From: Nitrospira sp.
Lineage (GTDB): Bacteria > Nitrospirota > Nitrospiria > Nitrospirales > Nitrospiraceae
Direction of reading: 5' to 3'
DNA length: 55,825 nucleotides
Assembly (NCBI GenBank): GCA_024998685.1
Contig: JACOEH010000032.1
Span: 1 to 55,825 of the forward strand
The translations under genes and the position numbers were made by a program. The notes beneath the pieces were generated by a model. It was not told where the DNA came from. It made no database searches and saw only the letters and a program-made list of their open reading frames with translations. Positions 8,552-16,834 of this stretch are shown one piece after another; position 1 is the first letter of the stretch; each line of letters starts with the position of its first letter.

Positions 8552-10150
8552 ATGGCCGCAGCGGGCATGAAAATTCTGATCAGCGACAGCCTGTCGAAAC
8601 AGGGTGTCGAGGCGCTCGAGAAGGCGGGATTCACCGTGGTGGTGAAATCCAAAATGCCGAAGGACGAGCTGTTCAAAGAGATCAAGGACGCCGACGGACT
8701 GATCGTGCGATCCGGCACCAAGGTGACGGCGGAACTGATCGCTGCAGCGGAGAAACTCAAGGTCGTCGGAAGGGCCGGGTCCGGTTTGGATAATGTCGAT
8801 ACCCCTGCTGCGACCCGTCGCGGCATCGTCGTCATGAACACACCGGGAGGCAACACCGTCACCACTGCCGAACACACGATGTCGATGATCTGTGCGATGA
8901 GTCGGCGCATACCCCAAGCCACCGCCTCGGTGAAGGCAGGCAAATGGGAAAAGGACAAATTCATGGGCGTCGAGCTCTACAACAAGGTGCTCGGAATTAT
9001 CGGCGCCGGACAGATCGGCAGTCACCTGACCAAGATGGCGCAAGGAATCGGCATGAGCGTCGTCGCGTTTGACCCGTACCTTGCCCCGGAGCGGGCCGAG
9101 CGAATGGGCGTGACGATGCTGGGTCTCGAAGAGCTATTTCGCCGGGCGGACATTATTTCTGTCCATACACCGCTGACGCCGGAGACTCGAGGGATCATCA
9201 ACGCGCAGGCCATTGCCAAGATGAAACCCGGCGTGCTCATCGTGAATTGCGCTCGAGGCGGCATCATTCATGAACAAGATTTGTGCGAAGCCTTGAAAAC
9301 AAAGCGCGTCGCCGCCGCCGCATTCGACGTGTTTGAAGACGAGCCGGTCAAGCCGGATAATCCGCTCCTTGCCTTGGATAATTTCATCTGCACTCCGCAT
9401 ATCGGAGCCCAGACGACGGAGGCTCAGGAAAACGTCGCGATCGGAATTGCGGAACAGATTGTCGACTACTTTACGAAGGGAGTGGCCAAGGGCGCCGTCA
9501 ATATTCCGTCGGTCGCGCCGGAATTATTGCCCCGATTGCAACCCTTTCTGACGTTGGCCGAGAAGCTTGGTGCGTTTCAAACTCAACTCGTTCAAGGAGG
9601 CATCGAACGAGTGACGGTGGAGTACAGTGGAGAGGTCGCGACGCTCTCAATCGCGCCCTTAACCGTCGCCGTCCTGAAGGGCTTGCTCACTCCTATTATG
9701 GAGCACCCGGTGAATTATGTGAATGCCCCCATCGTGGCAAAAGAGCGGGGTGTTGAAGTCAAAGAAATTAAAAGCACGGATGCGGGGGATTTTACCAGCC
9801 TGATTCGGGTTCGAGTCGAGGCCGCCAAGGTATCACACCAAATCGCCGGAACGCTGTATCACAAGAAAGATGCACGCGTCACGGAGATCAACCAATTCAA
9901 AGTGGAAGTCGTACCGGAAGGGCATATGTTGTTGATTCACAATGTCGATCGTCCAGGTGTCATCGGTATGGTCGGAAAGGTCCTAGGGGATCAGGGAATC
10001 AATATCGTGCGGATGCAGTGTGCCTTGGAGAAGCGGGGAGGAGATGCGTTGTTGATCATCGGTTCCGATACGGAATTCCCCTCTGCGGTCTTGGATCAGA
10101 TCCGTTCCAGCTCGAACATTCTGTCCGTCAAGGTCGCCAACCTTTCGTAA
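8552..10150 (+). CDS. serA: D-3-phosphoglycerate dehydrogenase
   Basis: SerA oxidises 3-phosphoglycerate to 3-phosphohydroxypyruvate with NAD, the first step of serine synthesis. The product (532 residues from ATG 8552) is the long form: catalytic and Rossmann domains with the NAD motif G-I-I-G-A-G-Q-I-G-S-H, the R-G-G-I-I-H segment, the catalytic His in C-T-P-H-I-G-A, an intervening ASB-type domain (about 320-450) and a C-terminal ACT domain beginning near H-M-L-L-I-H-N-V-D-R-P-G. The ACT domain usually senses serine for feedback inhibition. ATG 8552 has GAGG six bases upstream; ATG 8567, starting M-K-I-L-I-S-D, is the main alternative. It sits 17 bp after the aminotransferase and 22 bp before hisZ, so an amino-acid operon is likely. 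Confidence 0.93.
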   Translation: MAAAGMKILISDSLSKQGVEALEKAGFTVVVKSKMPKDELFKEIKDADGLIVRSGTKVTAELIAAAEKLKVVGRAGSGLDNVDTPAATRRGIVVMNTPGGNTVTTAEHTMSMICAMSRRIPQATASVKAGKWEKDKFMGVELYNKVLGIIGAGQIGSHLTKMAQGIGMSVVAFDPYLAPERAERMGVTMLGLEELFRRADIISVHTPLTPETRGIINAQAIAKMKPGVLIVNCARGGIIHEQDLCEALKTKRVAAAAFDVFEDEPVKPDNPLLALDNFICTPHIGAQTTEAQENVAIGIAEQIVDYFTKGVAKGAVNIPSVAPELLPRLQPFLTLAEKLGAFQTQLVQGGIERVTVEYSGEVATLSIAPLTVAVLKGLLTPIMEHPVNYVNAPIVAKERGVEVKEIKSTDAGDFTSLIRVRVEAAKVSHQIAGTLYHKKDARVTEINQFKVEVVPEGHMLLIHNVDRPGVIGMVGKVLGDQGINIVRMQCALEKRGGDALLIIGSDTEFPSAVLDQIRSSSNILSVKVANLS

Positions 10151-10172
10151 CGATTCTCGCGACCAGATTATT

Positions 10173-11567
10173 ATGGCCTCTGCTCCTCCGATGCGGAAGA
10201 CTTCCTCGGGGCAGTTCCCTCTGTTGCGCGAACACTCACTGGTTCCGGTCGGGATGGCTACCATCCTTCCGGATGCCGCCCGCCATGTTCGGCATCTGGA
10301 AACCGAACTGCTGGCGCATTTCGATCGGTTTGGATACGATGAGATCATCCTTCCGACGTTCGAGTATCTCGATGTATTGGCGCCAGGGCTCGAACCGACG
10401 CTCTTGGAGAATTCCTATAAGATCGTAGACCGGACGAGCGGCCGTATTTTGTTGTTGCGTCCGGACGTCACGGCGCAGATTGCCCGCACGGTGGCGATGG
10501 GCATGGTGGGCGCACGCTTTCCGCTGCGTTTATCATACAGGGCGACCGTCTTTCGGTATGAACCGGAACATGCCGGTCGAGATCGAGAGATCTTTCAAGT
10601 AGGCGCCGAGCTGATCGGGGCTGATGATCCGTCCGCCGATAGTGAAATCATCATGCTGTTGATCGAGTGCCTACGGCAGACCGGATTGCGCTCGTTCAAA
10701 ATTTCACTGGGGCATGTGGGATTTTTCAAGGGACTGCTCATTCGGGCAGGACTCTCCCCGGAAGGACGGAAGCGGGCTGAGCATGCGGCAGCAAGAAAAG
10801 ATATACCGAGGCTTCGGGAAATTCTGTTGAAAGAACGGGTCGCCAAAAGGTCGGCTCACGGAATTCTTGAAGCGTTGGAGCTTTGTGGACAAGCTGACGT
10901 TCTTTCGAAAGGGCGTGCATTGGCGAAGGATGAGAGGCCGCTGGTTAAAGCACTGGAACGGTTGACGAACGTCTATCAGCAACTTTGCGCGACCGGATTT
11001 CAGGAGGACGTCCTGTTGGATCTCGGAGAATTCAGGGGGTTCGACTATTATGACGGTATCGTCTTTGATGTCTTTACCGACGGTATCGGAGTAGAGTTAG
11101 GCGGCGGTGGGCGCTACGATCACTTAATCGGACGATTCGGCCGGAATCTTCCATCGACCGGATTTGCCCTCAGTGTTGACCGGCTATTCCGAGGACTGAA
11201 TTTTTCAGATACGACGAAGTCTGTGAGGCCTGAGATCTTGGTCGTCGCTCCGTTCGCGTTGTCGACGCGACTGATCTCGGTCGCGCAACAACTTCGCCGG
11301 GCGGGAATACGGACGGTTCAACAAGCTGTGGGACCATCGGGGCGGGACTTGATCGATACAGCGGTCAAGGCCGGCGTTGAAGCAGGCATCGATCCCGTTA
11401 TCGTCGTCGGCACGGACAGTCCCAAACCCGATGAGGTCGTTGTCCTTCATCAGGGCGATCGCCGGCGAGGAGCGGGATCGACCGTCCGCGCGCATATTCG
11501 TAAGAAGACTGTGTCCATTGAAGGTCTCATCGCAAGCCTGCGTGGCGACCTTGAAAGGGCATTATGA
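10173..11567 (+). CDS. hisZ: ATP phosphoribosyltransferase regulatory subunit HisZ (HisRS-like)
   Basis: HisZ is a paralogue of histidyl-tRNA synthetase that pairs with a short HisG and makes the first step of histidine synthesis sensitive to histidine. The product has 464 residues. Class II motifs are seen: Y-D-E-I-I-L-P-T near residue 49, L-R-P-D-V-T-A-Q-I-A-R-T at about 94-105, F-R-Y-E-P-E-H-A-G-R-D-R-E, and the C-terminal G-F-D-Y-Y-D-G-I-V-F and G-G-G-R-Y-D-H. The L-R-P-D form and missing tRNA-binding features favour HisZ over HisS. Oddly, residues from about 350 onward look like an anticodon-binding-type domain (P-E-I-L-V-V-A-P-F), which most HisZ lack. No hisG lies in the window. The stop codon overlaps the dnaB start (ATGA), implying translational coupling. 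Confidence 0.8.
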   Translation: MASAPPMRKTSSGQFPLLREHSLVPVGMATILPDAARHVRHLETELLAHFDRFGYDEIILPTFEYLDVLAPGLEPTLLENSYKIVDRTSGRILLLRPDVTAQIARTVAMGMVGARFPLRLSYRATVFRYEPEHAGRDREIFQVGAELIGADDPSADSEIIMLLIECLRQTGLRSFKISLGHVGFFKGLLIRAGLSPEGRKRAEHAAARKDIPRLREILLKERVAKRSAHGILEALELCGQADVLSKGRALAKDERPLVKALERLTNVYQQLCATGFQEDVLLDLGEFRGFDYYDGIVFDVFTDGIGVELGGGGRYDHLIGRFGRNLPSTGFALSVDRLFRGLNFSDTTKSVRPEILVVAPFALSTRLISVAQQLRRAGIRTVQQAVGPSGRDLIDTAVKAGVEAGIDPVIVVGTDSPKPDEVVVLHQGDRRRGAGSTVRAHIRKKTVSIEGLIASLRGDLERAL

Positions 11568-12916
11568 AATCCATCGGGACGGTGGATCTCTCTCAGCCGA
11601 AACTACCCCCGCAGAACCTGGAGGCGGAGCAGTCGGTGCTCGGCGCCATCCTTCTCGATAACGCCGCCATGCCGAAGGCGATGGAACTGTTGGTGGATGA
11701 GGATTTTTATCGGACGGCGCACAAAAAAGTCTACCAAGCCATGCTTGAGCTGTCCGACACCGGAGAAGTGATCGATCAGATCACGCTGACCGAGCGATTG
11801 AAATCTCGCGGTGAACTCGAGGCCATCGGAGGTGCGGCCTACCTCGCCGAAATCGTCCAGATCGTTCCCAGTTCCGCCAATATTCGGTATCACTGTAAGA
11901 TCGTTCGGGACAAGGCGGTGGCCCGTCAGTTGATCAGCACCTCCACCGAAGTGCTGACCAGGGGCTATGAAGGCACCGCTTCAATTGATGACCTGCTCGA
12001 TTTTGCCGAGCGGTCGGTGTTCAGCATTGCGCAAGGCAAACTGGAACGATCGTTCAGCCCGATCAGTCAGGTCATCAAGGAAAGTCTGGATGTCATCGAT
12101 AAACTTTCGAAGCGAAAGGAACACGTCACGGGAGTGCCCACGGGATACTACGACCTCGACGATATTACCGCAGGGCTTCAGGCCTCGGACTTGGTGGTGG
12201 TGGCGGGACGGCCGAGTATGGGGAAGACCAGCCTCGCCTTGGGGTTTGTGACGCATGCCGCCATTCACGCAAACGCCGTGGTGGGAGTCTTCAGCTTGGA
12301 AATGTCCAAGCCGCAGATCGTTCTTCGTATGCTCAGCTCTGAAGCGCGAGTCGATTCCCATGCGTTGAGAACGGGGAAGCTTCAAAAGGAGGATTGGTGG
12401 CGATTGGCGGAGGCCGCCGGACGCTTGGAACAAGCGCCGATCTATATCGATGACACAGGCGGCATTACCGTCCAGCAGATGCGAGGCAAAGCCCGCCGGC
12501 TCAAGGCGGAGAAAGGGCTGGATCTCCTCATCGTGGATTACCTGCAACTCATGCAAGGACGAAGCGACTCGGAGTCCCGTCAGCAAGAAATCTCCGATAT
12601 TTCCCGCTCATTAAAGGCCTTGGCGAAGGAACTGAATGTGCCGGTTGTGGCCCTGTCCCAGTTGAGTCGCGCGGTGGAAGCCCGTAAGCCGCCGATCCCT
12701 ATGCTGGCCGACCTGCGAGAGAGCGGTGCGATCGAACAGGATGCCGATGTGGTCATCTTCATTTACCGAGAAGACGTGTACGACCCGAATTCGGAGCGCA
12801 AAGGAATTGCCGACATCATCGTCAGTAAACATCGGAATGGTCCTATTGGGAAAAAGGAATTGTTTTTTCAGGACCGATTCGCCAAATTCGAAAGCCTCGA
12901 TCTTCGCGAAGCATAG
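11564..12916 (+). CDS. dnaB: Replicative DNA helicase DnaB
   Basis: DnaB is the hexameric 5'-3' helicase at the replication fork. The 450-residue product has the N-terminal primase-interacting domain (about 12-115, beginning P-Q-N-L-E-A-E-Q-S-V-L-G), a linker, and the RecA-like C-terminal domain with Walker A G-R-P-S-M-G-K-T (215-222), Walker B in L-L-I-V-D-Y-L-Q-L-M, and the loop containing S-R-Q-Q-E-I-S-D-I-S-R-S-L-K. The R-E-S-G-A-I-E-Q-D-A-D segment near the end is also typical. No intein or insertion is visible. The start ATG 11564 overlaps the hisZ stop, so hisZ and dnaB should be translated from one message despite unrelated roles. Confidence 0.95.
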   Translation: MKSIGTVDLSQPKLPPQNLEAEQSVLGAILLDNAAMPKAMELLVDEDFYRTAHKKVYQAMLELSDTGEVIDQITLTERLKSRGELEAIGGAAYLAEIVQIVPSSANIRYHCKIVRDKAVARQLISTSTEVLTRGYEGTASIDDLLDFAERSVFSIAQGKLERSFSPISQVIKESLDVIDKLSKRKEHVTGVPTGYYDLDDITAGLQASDLVVVAGRPSMGKTSLALGFVTHAAIHANAVVGVFSLEMSKPQIVLRMLSSEARVDSHALRTGKLQKEDWWRLAEAAGRLEQAPIYIDDTGGITVQQMRGKARRLKAEKGLDLLIVDYLQLMQGRSDSESRQQEISDISRSLKALAKELNVPVVALSQLSRAVEARKPPIPMLADLRESGAIEQDADVVIFIYREDVYDPNSERKGIADIIVSKHRNGPIGKKELFFQDRFAKFESLDLREA

Positions 12917-12927
12917 CCGGAGGTCGT

Positions 12928-12956
12928 TTGCGCATCGCCTGGACACTCGGTATAAT
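12928..12956 (+). promoter_or_regulatory. Strong sigma70-type promoter for the TPR lipoprotein
   Basis: TTGCGC at 12928-12933 and a perfect TATAAT at 12951-12956 are separated by exactly 17 bp. Transcription should begin near 12963. The promoter therefore lies inside the upstream extension of the next reading frame and shows that translation must start after 12963. Confidence 0.7.
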
Positions 12957-13050
12957 CGTTTCGAACACTCGCCTTGCCTCGGGGTCCTTAAAGAGAATGA
13001 TGCGGAACACACGAATGGTCCTATACGGTCGATCGCTCAGACGGAATGGT

Positions 13051-14847
13051 ATGCTTTTGTTGAGGACGATGCTGCTCTCCCTATTCCTCTCCGGTGCCAT
13101 GGTCGCCTGCGCAGCCTCCTCCCAGCCGAAGACAACGCTTTCTCCGCCTGCCACAGCCGTGCAGCCTCCAGCGTCGGCTCCCGAATCGGATGCCACGTAC
13201 CATTTTATGATGGGGCATCAAGCGGAACTTGCTCAGGATCTGGACGCCGCGTTGAAGGAATATCATGCCGCCCTGAAAGTCGATCCTAAATCACGAGAAG
13301 TCAAATCTCGTTTGGCCGCGCTGTATTTCGCGTTGGGTGATGTGGCGCAAGCGGTGCAGTACGCGGATGAAGTCGGAGAAGGAACGGGACAAGAACCGCA
13401 AATGCTGACCCATATGGCCGGCATCTTAGCCAGTGCGGGAAAGCCGGAGCGTGCCTTGGAGTTATTGGACAAGGCCATCGAGCATGATCCGGAAAGAGGA
13501 GAATCGTATTTTCCGAAGGGACTCATTCTCCTGAACCAAAAACGAATTGCCGAGGCGGAACAGGTCGTCAAGAAAGGCCTGCAATATACCTCGGATTCGC
13601 CGATCGGCTACTACTATTTGGGCCGCATTTCGATAGAAGCGGGCAATACCGAACAGGCTGTCGCCAACTTCGATCGGGCCATCGCTGTGAACCAAGCATT
13701 CGAGCCCGCCTATTTGGCGCAGGCGTCAGTCTACGAATCACGCCAAGAGAAGGGCAAGGCCATCGCCATACTCCAAAAATACCTCCAGCAGGTGAATCCG
13801 CTGAACCGGGATATTCGCCAACATCTCGTCCAGTTGTATATTGCGAATAAAGATTATGCCGGTGGTCTTGCGGAGCTGGAAAAGTTGCTGGAGGACAATC
13901 CCGGCGACCTCGATGCCCAGTTACGCATGGCGCTGATTTACGGAGAAAAAAAGGAATTTACCAAGGCGATCAGCCAATTGACGGAGATCTTAAAGGCCAA
14001 ACCGGCTGAACTCAAAGTGAGAGATTACCTTGGGTACTTGTACGAAGAAACCAAGGATTTCCCAAAGGCGATGGAAACCTATCGCTATAATATTCATCTG
14101 GATCCGAAATTTGCCGACAGTCATGTTCATTTGGGCGTGCTCCTCTATCGCCTCAAACAATTTCCGGAGGCAGTGACTCACCTCGATGAAGCAGTCCGGC
14201 TCATGCCGAAACAGCCTGAACCGCACATTGTCTTAGGATTAGCCTATTTCCAGAGCGAACAATTCGAAAAGGCGTCACAGGCGTTTGAGGAGGGGATTCG
14301 GCACAATCCGAAGAGCGCCGATCTGCATTTCAACCTCGGCACAGCGTACGACAAGCTGAATCGATTTGACGATGTGGTGCGTGCCATGGAAGCCGCGCTC
14401 TCCCTCGACCCGCATCACGCCGATGCCTTGAACTATCTGGGCTACAGTTATGCCGAGCGGGGCATCAAGATCGATCAAGCCTTGTCCCTGACGAAACGGG
14501 CGGTTGCGCTCAAGCCGGAGAACGGCTACTACGTCGATAGTCTGGGATGGGCCTTTTATAAATCCGGCATGCTGGCCGAGGCGCTCACGGAGATCAAGAA
14601 AGCCGTGGCGATGGTCGGCGACGACCCGGTCATCTACGAGCACTTGGGGGAGATTTATTTGAAGCAGCAGAAAGTTGCCGATGCTCGTGAAGCGTGGATC
14701 CACTCGCTGGAGATCGATCCTTCCAATGAAAAGTTGCTCCAACGTTTCCGCGAGCAGGGCCTGGCCAATCCGGCCTATGAAGACCGAATCCAGCAAGCCA
14801 AGCGCCGCGTATCCGAGAAGACGCCGAATCCGGTAGCCATTCCGTAA
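13051..14847 (+). CDS. TPR-repeat lipoprotein
   Basis: From ATG 13051 the product has 598 residues. It begins with a short lipoprotein signal (M-L-L-L-R-T-M-L-L-S-L-F) ending in the lipobox-like A-M-V-A-C, so the mature protein should be acylated at Cys20. The rest is a superhelix of about fourteen tetratricopeptide repeats, with recurring signatures such as G-Y-Y-Y-L-G-R-I, A-D-S-H-V-H-L-G-V, D-L-H-F-N-L-G-T-A-Y and D-A-L-N-Y-L-G-Y-S-Y-A-E-R-G. Such proteins scaffold outer-membrane or pilus assembly; the pilA block lies just downstream but a link is only suggested by position. The frame is open back to 12928, but the promoter at 12928-12956 rules that start out; ATGs at 12997, 13000 and 13015 remain possible and would lengthen the signal peptide. 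Confidence 0.8.
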   Translation: MLLLRTMLLSLFLSGAMVACAASSQPKTTLSPPATAVQPPASAPESDATYHFMMGHQAELAQDLDAALKEYHAALKVDPKSREVKSRLAALYFALGDVAQAVQYADEVGEGTGQEPQMLTHMAGILASAGKPERALELLDKAIEHDPERGESYFPKGLILLNQKRIAEAEQVVKKGLQYTSDSPIGYYYLGRISIEAGNTEQAVANFDRAIAVNQAFEPAYLAQASVYESRQEKGKAIAILQKYLQQVNPLNRDIRQHLVQLYIANKDYAGGLAELEKLLEDNPGDLDAQLRMALIYGEKKEFTKAISQLTEILKAKPAELKVRDYLGYLYEETKDFPKAMETYRYNIHLDPKFADSHVHLGVLLYRLKQFPEAVTHLDEAVRLMPKQPEPHIVLGLAYFQSEQFEKASQAFEEGIRHNPKSADLHFNLGTAYDKLNRFDDVVRAMEAALSLDPHHADALNYLGYSYAERGIKIDQALSLTKRAVALKPENGYYVDSLGWAFYKSGMLAEALTEIKKAVAMVGDDPVIYEHLGEIYLKQQKVADAREAWIHSLEIDPSNEKLLQRFREQGLANPAYEDRIQQAKRRVSEKTPNPVAIP

Positions 14848-15171
14848 GTCCATCCACGAAACTCCACCGCCGACTATTCTCCAGTTGCCTGATCTCGCAG
14901 TCTGCCGGGTTGCCTGCCGAGAGACCAGTTAGAGAGGGCAAAAAAGTGTCAATTCTTGGCTATCCGGAGCAGATTACGGAAGGTTAGAGGGGTGCATACC
15001 GACCTGCCACAAACCGATTTCTCATAAGTTGTTGCATCATCAAGGATCCCTGATAGGCTAGCCTCTATCACTGATCGGCACCAAACCTGCTAGAGGGACC
15101 GGTAGGCGGCAACATGGCGTCGCAGGTTATGAAAGGGGCCGTCAGTGAACCATCAACAAGGAGGCAGTACG
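14848..15171. other. Intergenic region upstream of pilA
   Basis: These 324 bases hold no ORF of note. They contain the sigma54-type promoter at 15076-15091, an A-tract (about 14940-14946) upstream of it that could assist activator-dependent DNA bending, and the strong AAGGAGG of pilA at 15158-15164. PilR-type activator sites are expected upstream, but none could be recognised by eye. Confidence 0.5.
15076..15091 (+). promoter_or_regulatory. Sigma54 (RpoN)-type promoter for pilA
   Basis: The sequence CGGCACCAAACCTGCT fits the -24/-12 consensus TGGCACRNNNNTTGCW at 13 of 16 positions, with the invariant GG (15077-15078) and GC (15089-15090) at the required spacing. The start would be near 15102, about 70 nt before the pilA ATG. 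Sigma54 control of the major pilin gene through PilS/PilR is well known in Pseudomonas, Geobacter and Myxococcus. Confidence 0.65.
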
Positions 15172-15810
15172 ATGTTGAAGTCGCTCCGCAAACAAGAGGG
15201 TTTTACCCTCATTGAGTTGATGATCGTCGTGGCGATCATCGGAATCCTGGCGGCCATCGCCATTCCCAACTTCCTCACCTATCAGATGAAGTCACGGCAG
15301 TCTGAAGCCAAAACCAACTTGATGGCCATCAAGACATCAGAGGTTTCGTGGCAAGGTGAACGTGGGTGCTTCTTGACTGTTGCCGCTGCGCCGACCAATC
15401 CACCGGTATCCGGTACGAAAATGGCGCCGCAGAACTGGAATTTAGCTGGGCAGCCCTGGCTGTCACCCATCAATGCAAACGCCAATGGATGGTGTTCAGG
15501 TACCGCTGCAGGCCCGGGGATCTCGAGCGGGACTTTTGCAAATCTTGGGTTCCAGGCGACCGGCAACGTGAATTACCAGTATGCCACCGGGACATATCAA
15601 GTCTCCTATACCTCTTGTCAGGGTCCGACCGCAGCTCCGGTGGCGACCACTACACCCGAACTCGGAAATACGGACTATGGACCTGCAGCCGCTGGTATCC
15701 GTGCCACAGCAACCAGCAACTTGGACGGAGACGCCGTAGCTCCGTGGCAGTCTGTGTGGGCCTCGGCTGATAGCACCGGTGCGCAAGACTGCCTGCCGGG
15801 GGTGTTCTAA
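15172..15810 (+). CDS. pilA: Type IV pilin (major pilin, PilA/PilE-like)
   Basis: AAGGAGG seven bases upstream selects ATG 15172, giving a 212-residue prepilin. The leader M-L-K-S-L-R-K-Q-E-G is followed by the classical cleavage site before F-T-L-I-E-L-M-I-V-V-A-I-I-G-I-L-A-A-I-A, with Glu at mature position 5; the prepilin peptidase PilD should cut after Gly10 and methylate the Phe. The globular head (about residues 60-212) has one C-x-T-V-like and several other cysteines, including two near the C-terminus that may form the usual D-region disulphide. It is large for a pilin head of the Geobacter type and closer to the long pilins of Myxococcus or Pseudomonas. It is preceded by a sigma54-type promoter and followed by a hairpin cluster, then pilG-, pilH- and pilI-like genes. 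Confidence 0.92.
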   Translation: MLKSLRKQEGFTLIELMIVVAIIGILAAIAIPNFLTYQMKSRQSEAKTNLMAIKTSEVSWQGERGCFLTVAAAPTNPPVSGTKMAPQNWNLAGQPWLSPINANANGWCSGTAAGPGISSGTFANLGFQATGNVNYQYATGTYQVSYTSCQGPTAAPVATTTPELGNTDYGPAAAGIRATATSNLDGDAVAPWQSVWASADSTGAQDCLPGVF

Positions 15811-15811
15811 A

Positions 15812-15869
15812 CAGCCGGCGGAGTTTGTGTGACACTCACGTGTCCCGCCGGCTGGCAACGGTCGGCGGG
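15812..15869 (+). terminator. Two overlapping alternative hairpins after pilA
   Basis: Just after the pilA stop, CAGCCGGCGG (15812-15821) pairs perfectly with CCGCCGGCTG (15845-15854), enclosing a small GACAC/GTGTC hairpin. The second strand also overlaps CCCGCCG (15844-15850), which pairs with CGGCGGG (15863-15869), so the two large stems cannot coexist. The second stem is followed by a T-rich but not pure T run. The layout suits a leaky terminator or attenuator limiting read-through into pilG, or a 3' stabiliser of the pilin message. Confidence 0.55.
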
Positions 15870-15896
15870 ACTTCTCACGTTTAGGCAAGATCATCC

Positions 15897-16832
15897 ATGC
15901 CAGGATACTCCTCTCTCCGGACACCCATTCATAATGTCACTCAGCCCTTCAATCCCATCCTCCGGATCGCTGTTACTTCAGTCGCCGCGGGTCTCTTGGC
16001 CTCCATTGTCCTTCTACAACAAACCTTGGATCGTCGTATTGACGGCACCGCGGTCAGAATAGAAGAGTTAGCGCAACTTCCGCGCGGAGAACATCTCAAG
16101 CCTGTATTGTTGGGCTATCATCACCTCGGCGCCGATCTTCTGTGGCTGCGACTACTGCAAGTCTGGGGCAAAAAGAAGAACACCGATAATGAATACGAAT
16201 GGATTTATCACGCGCTCGATGTGATCACGACGCTGGACCCTCGATATGCGTATGCCTACTATGTCGGCGGCGTTGCGCTCACAAGCTATGCGAACCGACC
16301 CGATTTGAGCAATCGTCTGCTTGAAAAAGGGCACCACGAAAATCCCGGTGAATGGAACCTTCCATTTTTGCTGGGCTACAACCATTACTTCGCTCTTGGG
16401 GACGCGACAAAGGGAGCGGAGTATATCGAACGCGCCGCTCGCACACCTGGAGCTCCGGATTTCCTTCCTGGTTTAGCCACACGCATGCATGCCGAGGCCG
16501 GAAACCCAGACGTGGCTCTTCAATTTCTTGAAGCCTTGTGGAAAGAAAATCCGGACCTTGTCGTACGAGAAAAGTTGGAGACTCGCGCCAAGGAAGTGAT
16601 GATCGAGCGTGATCTGAGGACTCTCGAACGTGCCATTGCGAAGTATCACAATGACCATCATGCATTTCCATTGAGTCTTCCCGACCTCCTTTACAAAAAG
16701 TATCTTGAACGATTACCGGAAGAACCGTTTGGCGGCACCTATCTGTTCGATGCTAACACGGGCCGTGTTACAAGCAGCACTCATCCAAGCAGGCTGAAGG
16801 TATTCCGGCTAGACTTGCAGGGCGGTGTGTAA
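15897..16832 (+). CDS. PilG-like TPR protein of the pilus block, pseudopilin-like C-terminus
   Basis: The 311-residue product has one N-terminal transmembrane helix (about 22-40) and a periplasmic region of TPR-like helices (about 70-245). The C-terminal 65 residues (I-A-K-Y-H-N-D-H-H-A-F-P, then L-P-E-E-P-F-G-G-T-Y-L-F-D) resemble the calcium-loop end of type II secretion major pseudopilins (GspG). It lies 86 bp after pilA and 2 bp before the ABC ATPase gene. In Myxococcus xanthus pilA is followed by pilG, pilH and pilI, needed for pilus assembly; position and size suggest this is the PilG counterpart, although the sequence relation was not tested. Start ATG 15897 has only a weak Shine-Dalgarno. 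Confidence 0.65.
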   Translation: MPGYSSLRTPIHNVTQPFNPILRIAVTSVAAGLLASIVLLQQTLDRRIDGTAVRIEELAQLPRGEHLKPVLLGYHHLGADLLWLRLLQVWGKKKNTDNEYEWIYHALDVITTLDPRYAYAYYVGGVALTSYANRPDLSNRLLEKGHHENPGEWNLPFLLGYNHYFALGDATKGAEYIERAARTPGAPDFLPGLATRMHAEAGNPDVALQFLEALWKENPDLVVREKLETRAKEVMIERDLRTLERAIAKYHNDHHAFPLSLPDLLYKKYLERLPEEPFGGTYLFDANTGRVTSSTHPSRLKVFRLDLQGGV

Positions 16833-16834
16833 AT

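Noticed and set aside
8224..8964. 246-codon antisense frame across the aminotransferase-serA junction
   Set aside because: It overlaps two solid genes, has a composition unlike a real protein and no ribosome site.
10173..11567. Annotation of this gene as histidyl-tRNA synthetase (hisS)
   Set aside because: The L-R-P-D-V-T-A-Q-I-A-R-T form and loss of several aminoacylation features favour HisZ, although the C-terminal domain keeps the question partly open.
12928..13050. N-terminal extension of the TPR lipoprotein frame
   Set aside because: A TTGCGC-N17-TATAAT promoter occupies its first bases, and a lipoprotein signal starts at 13051.
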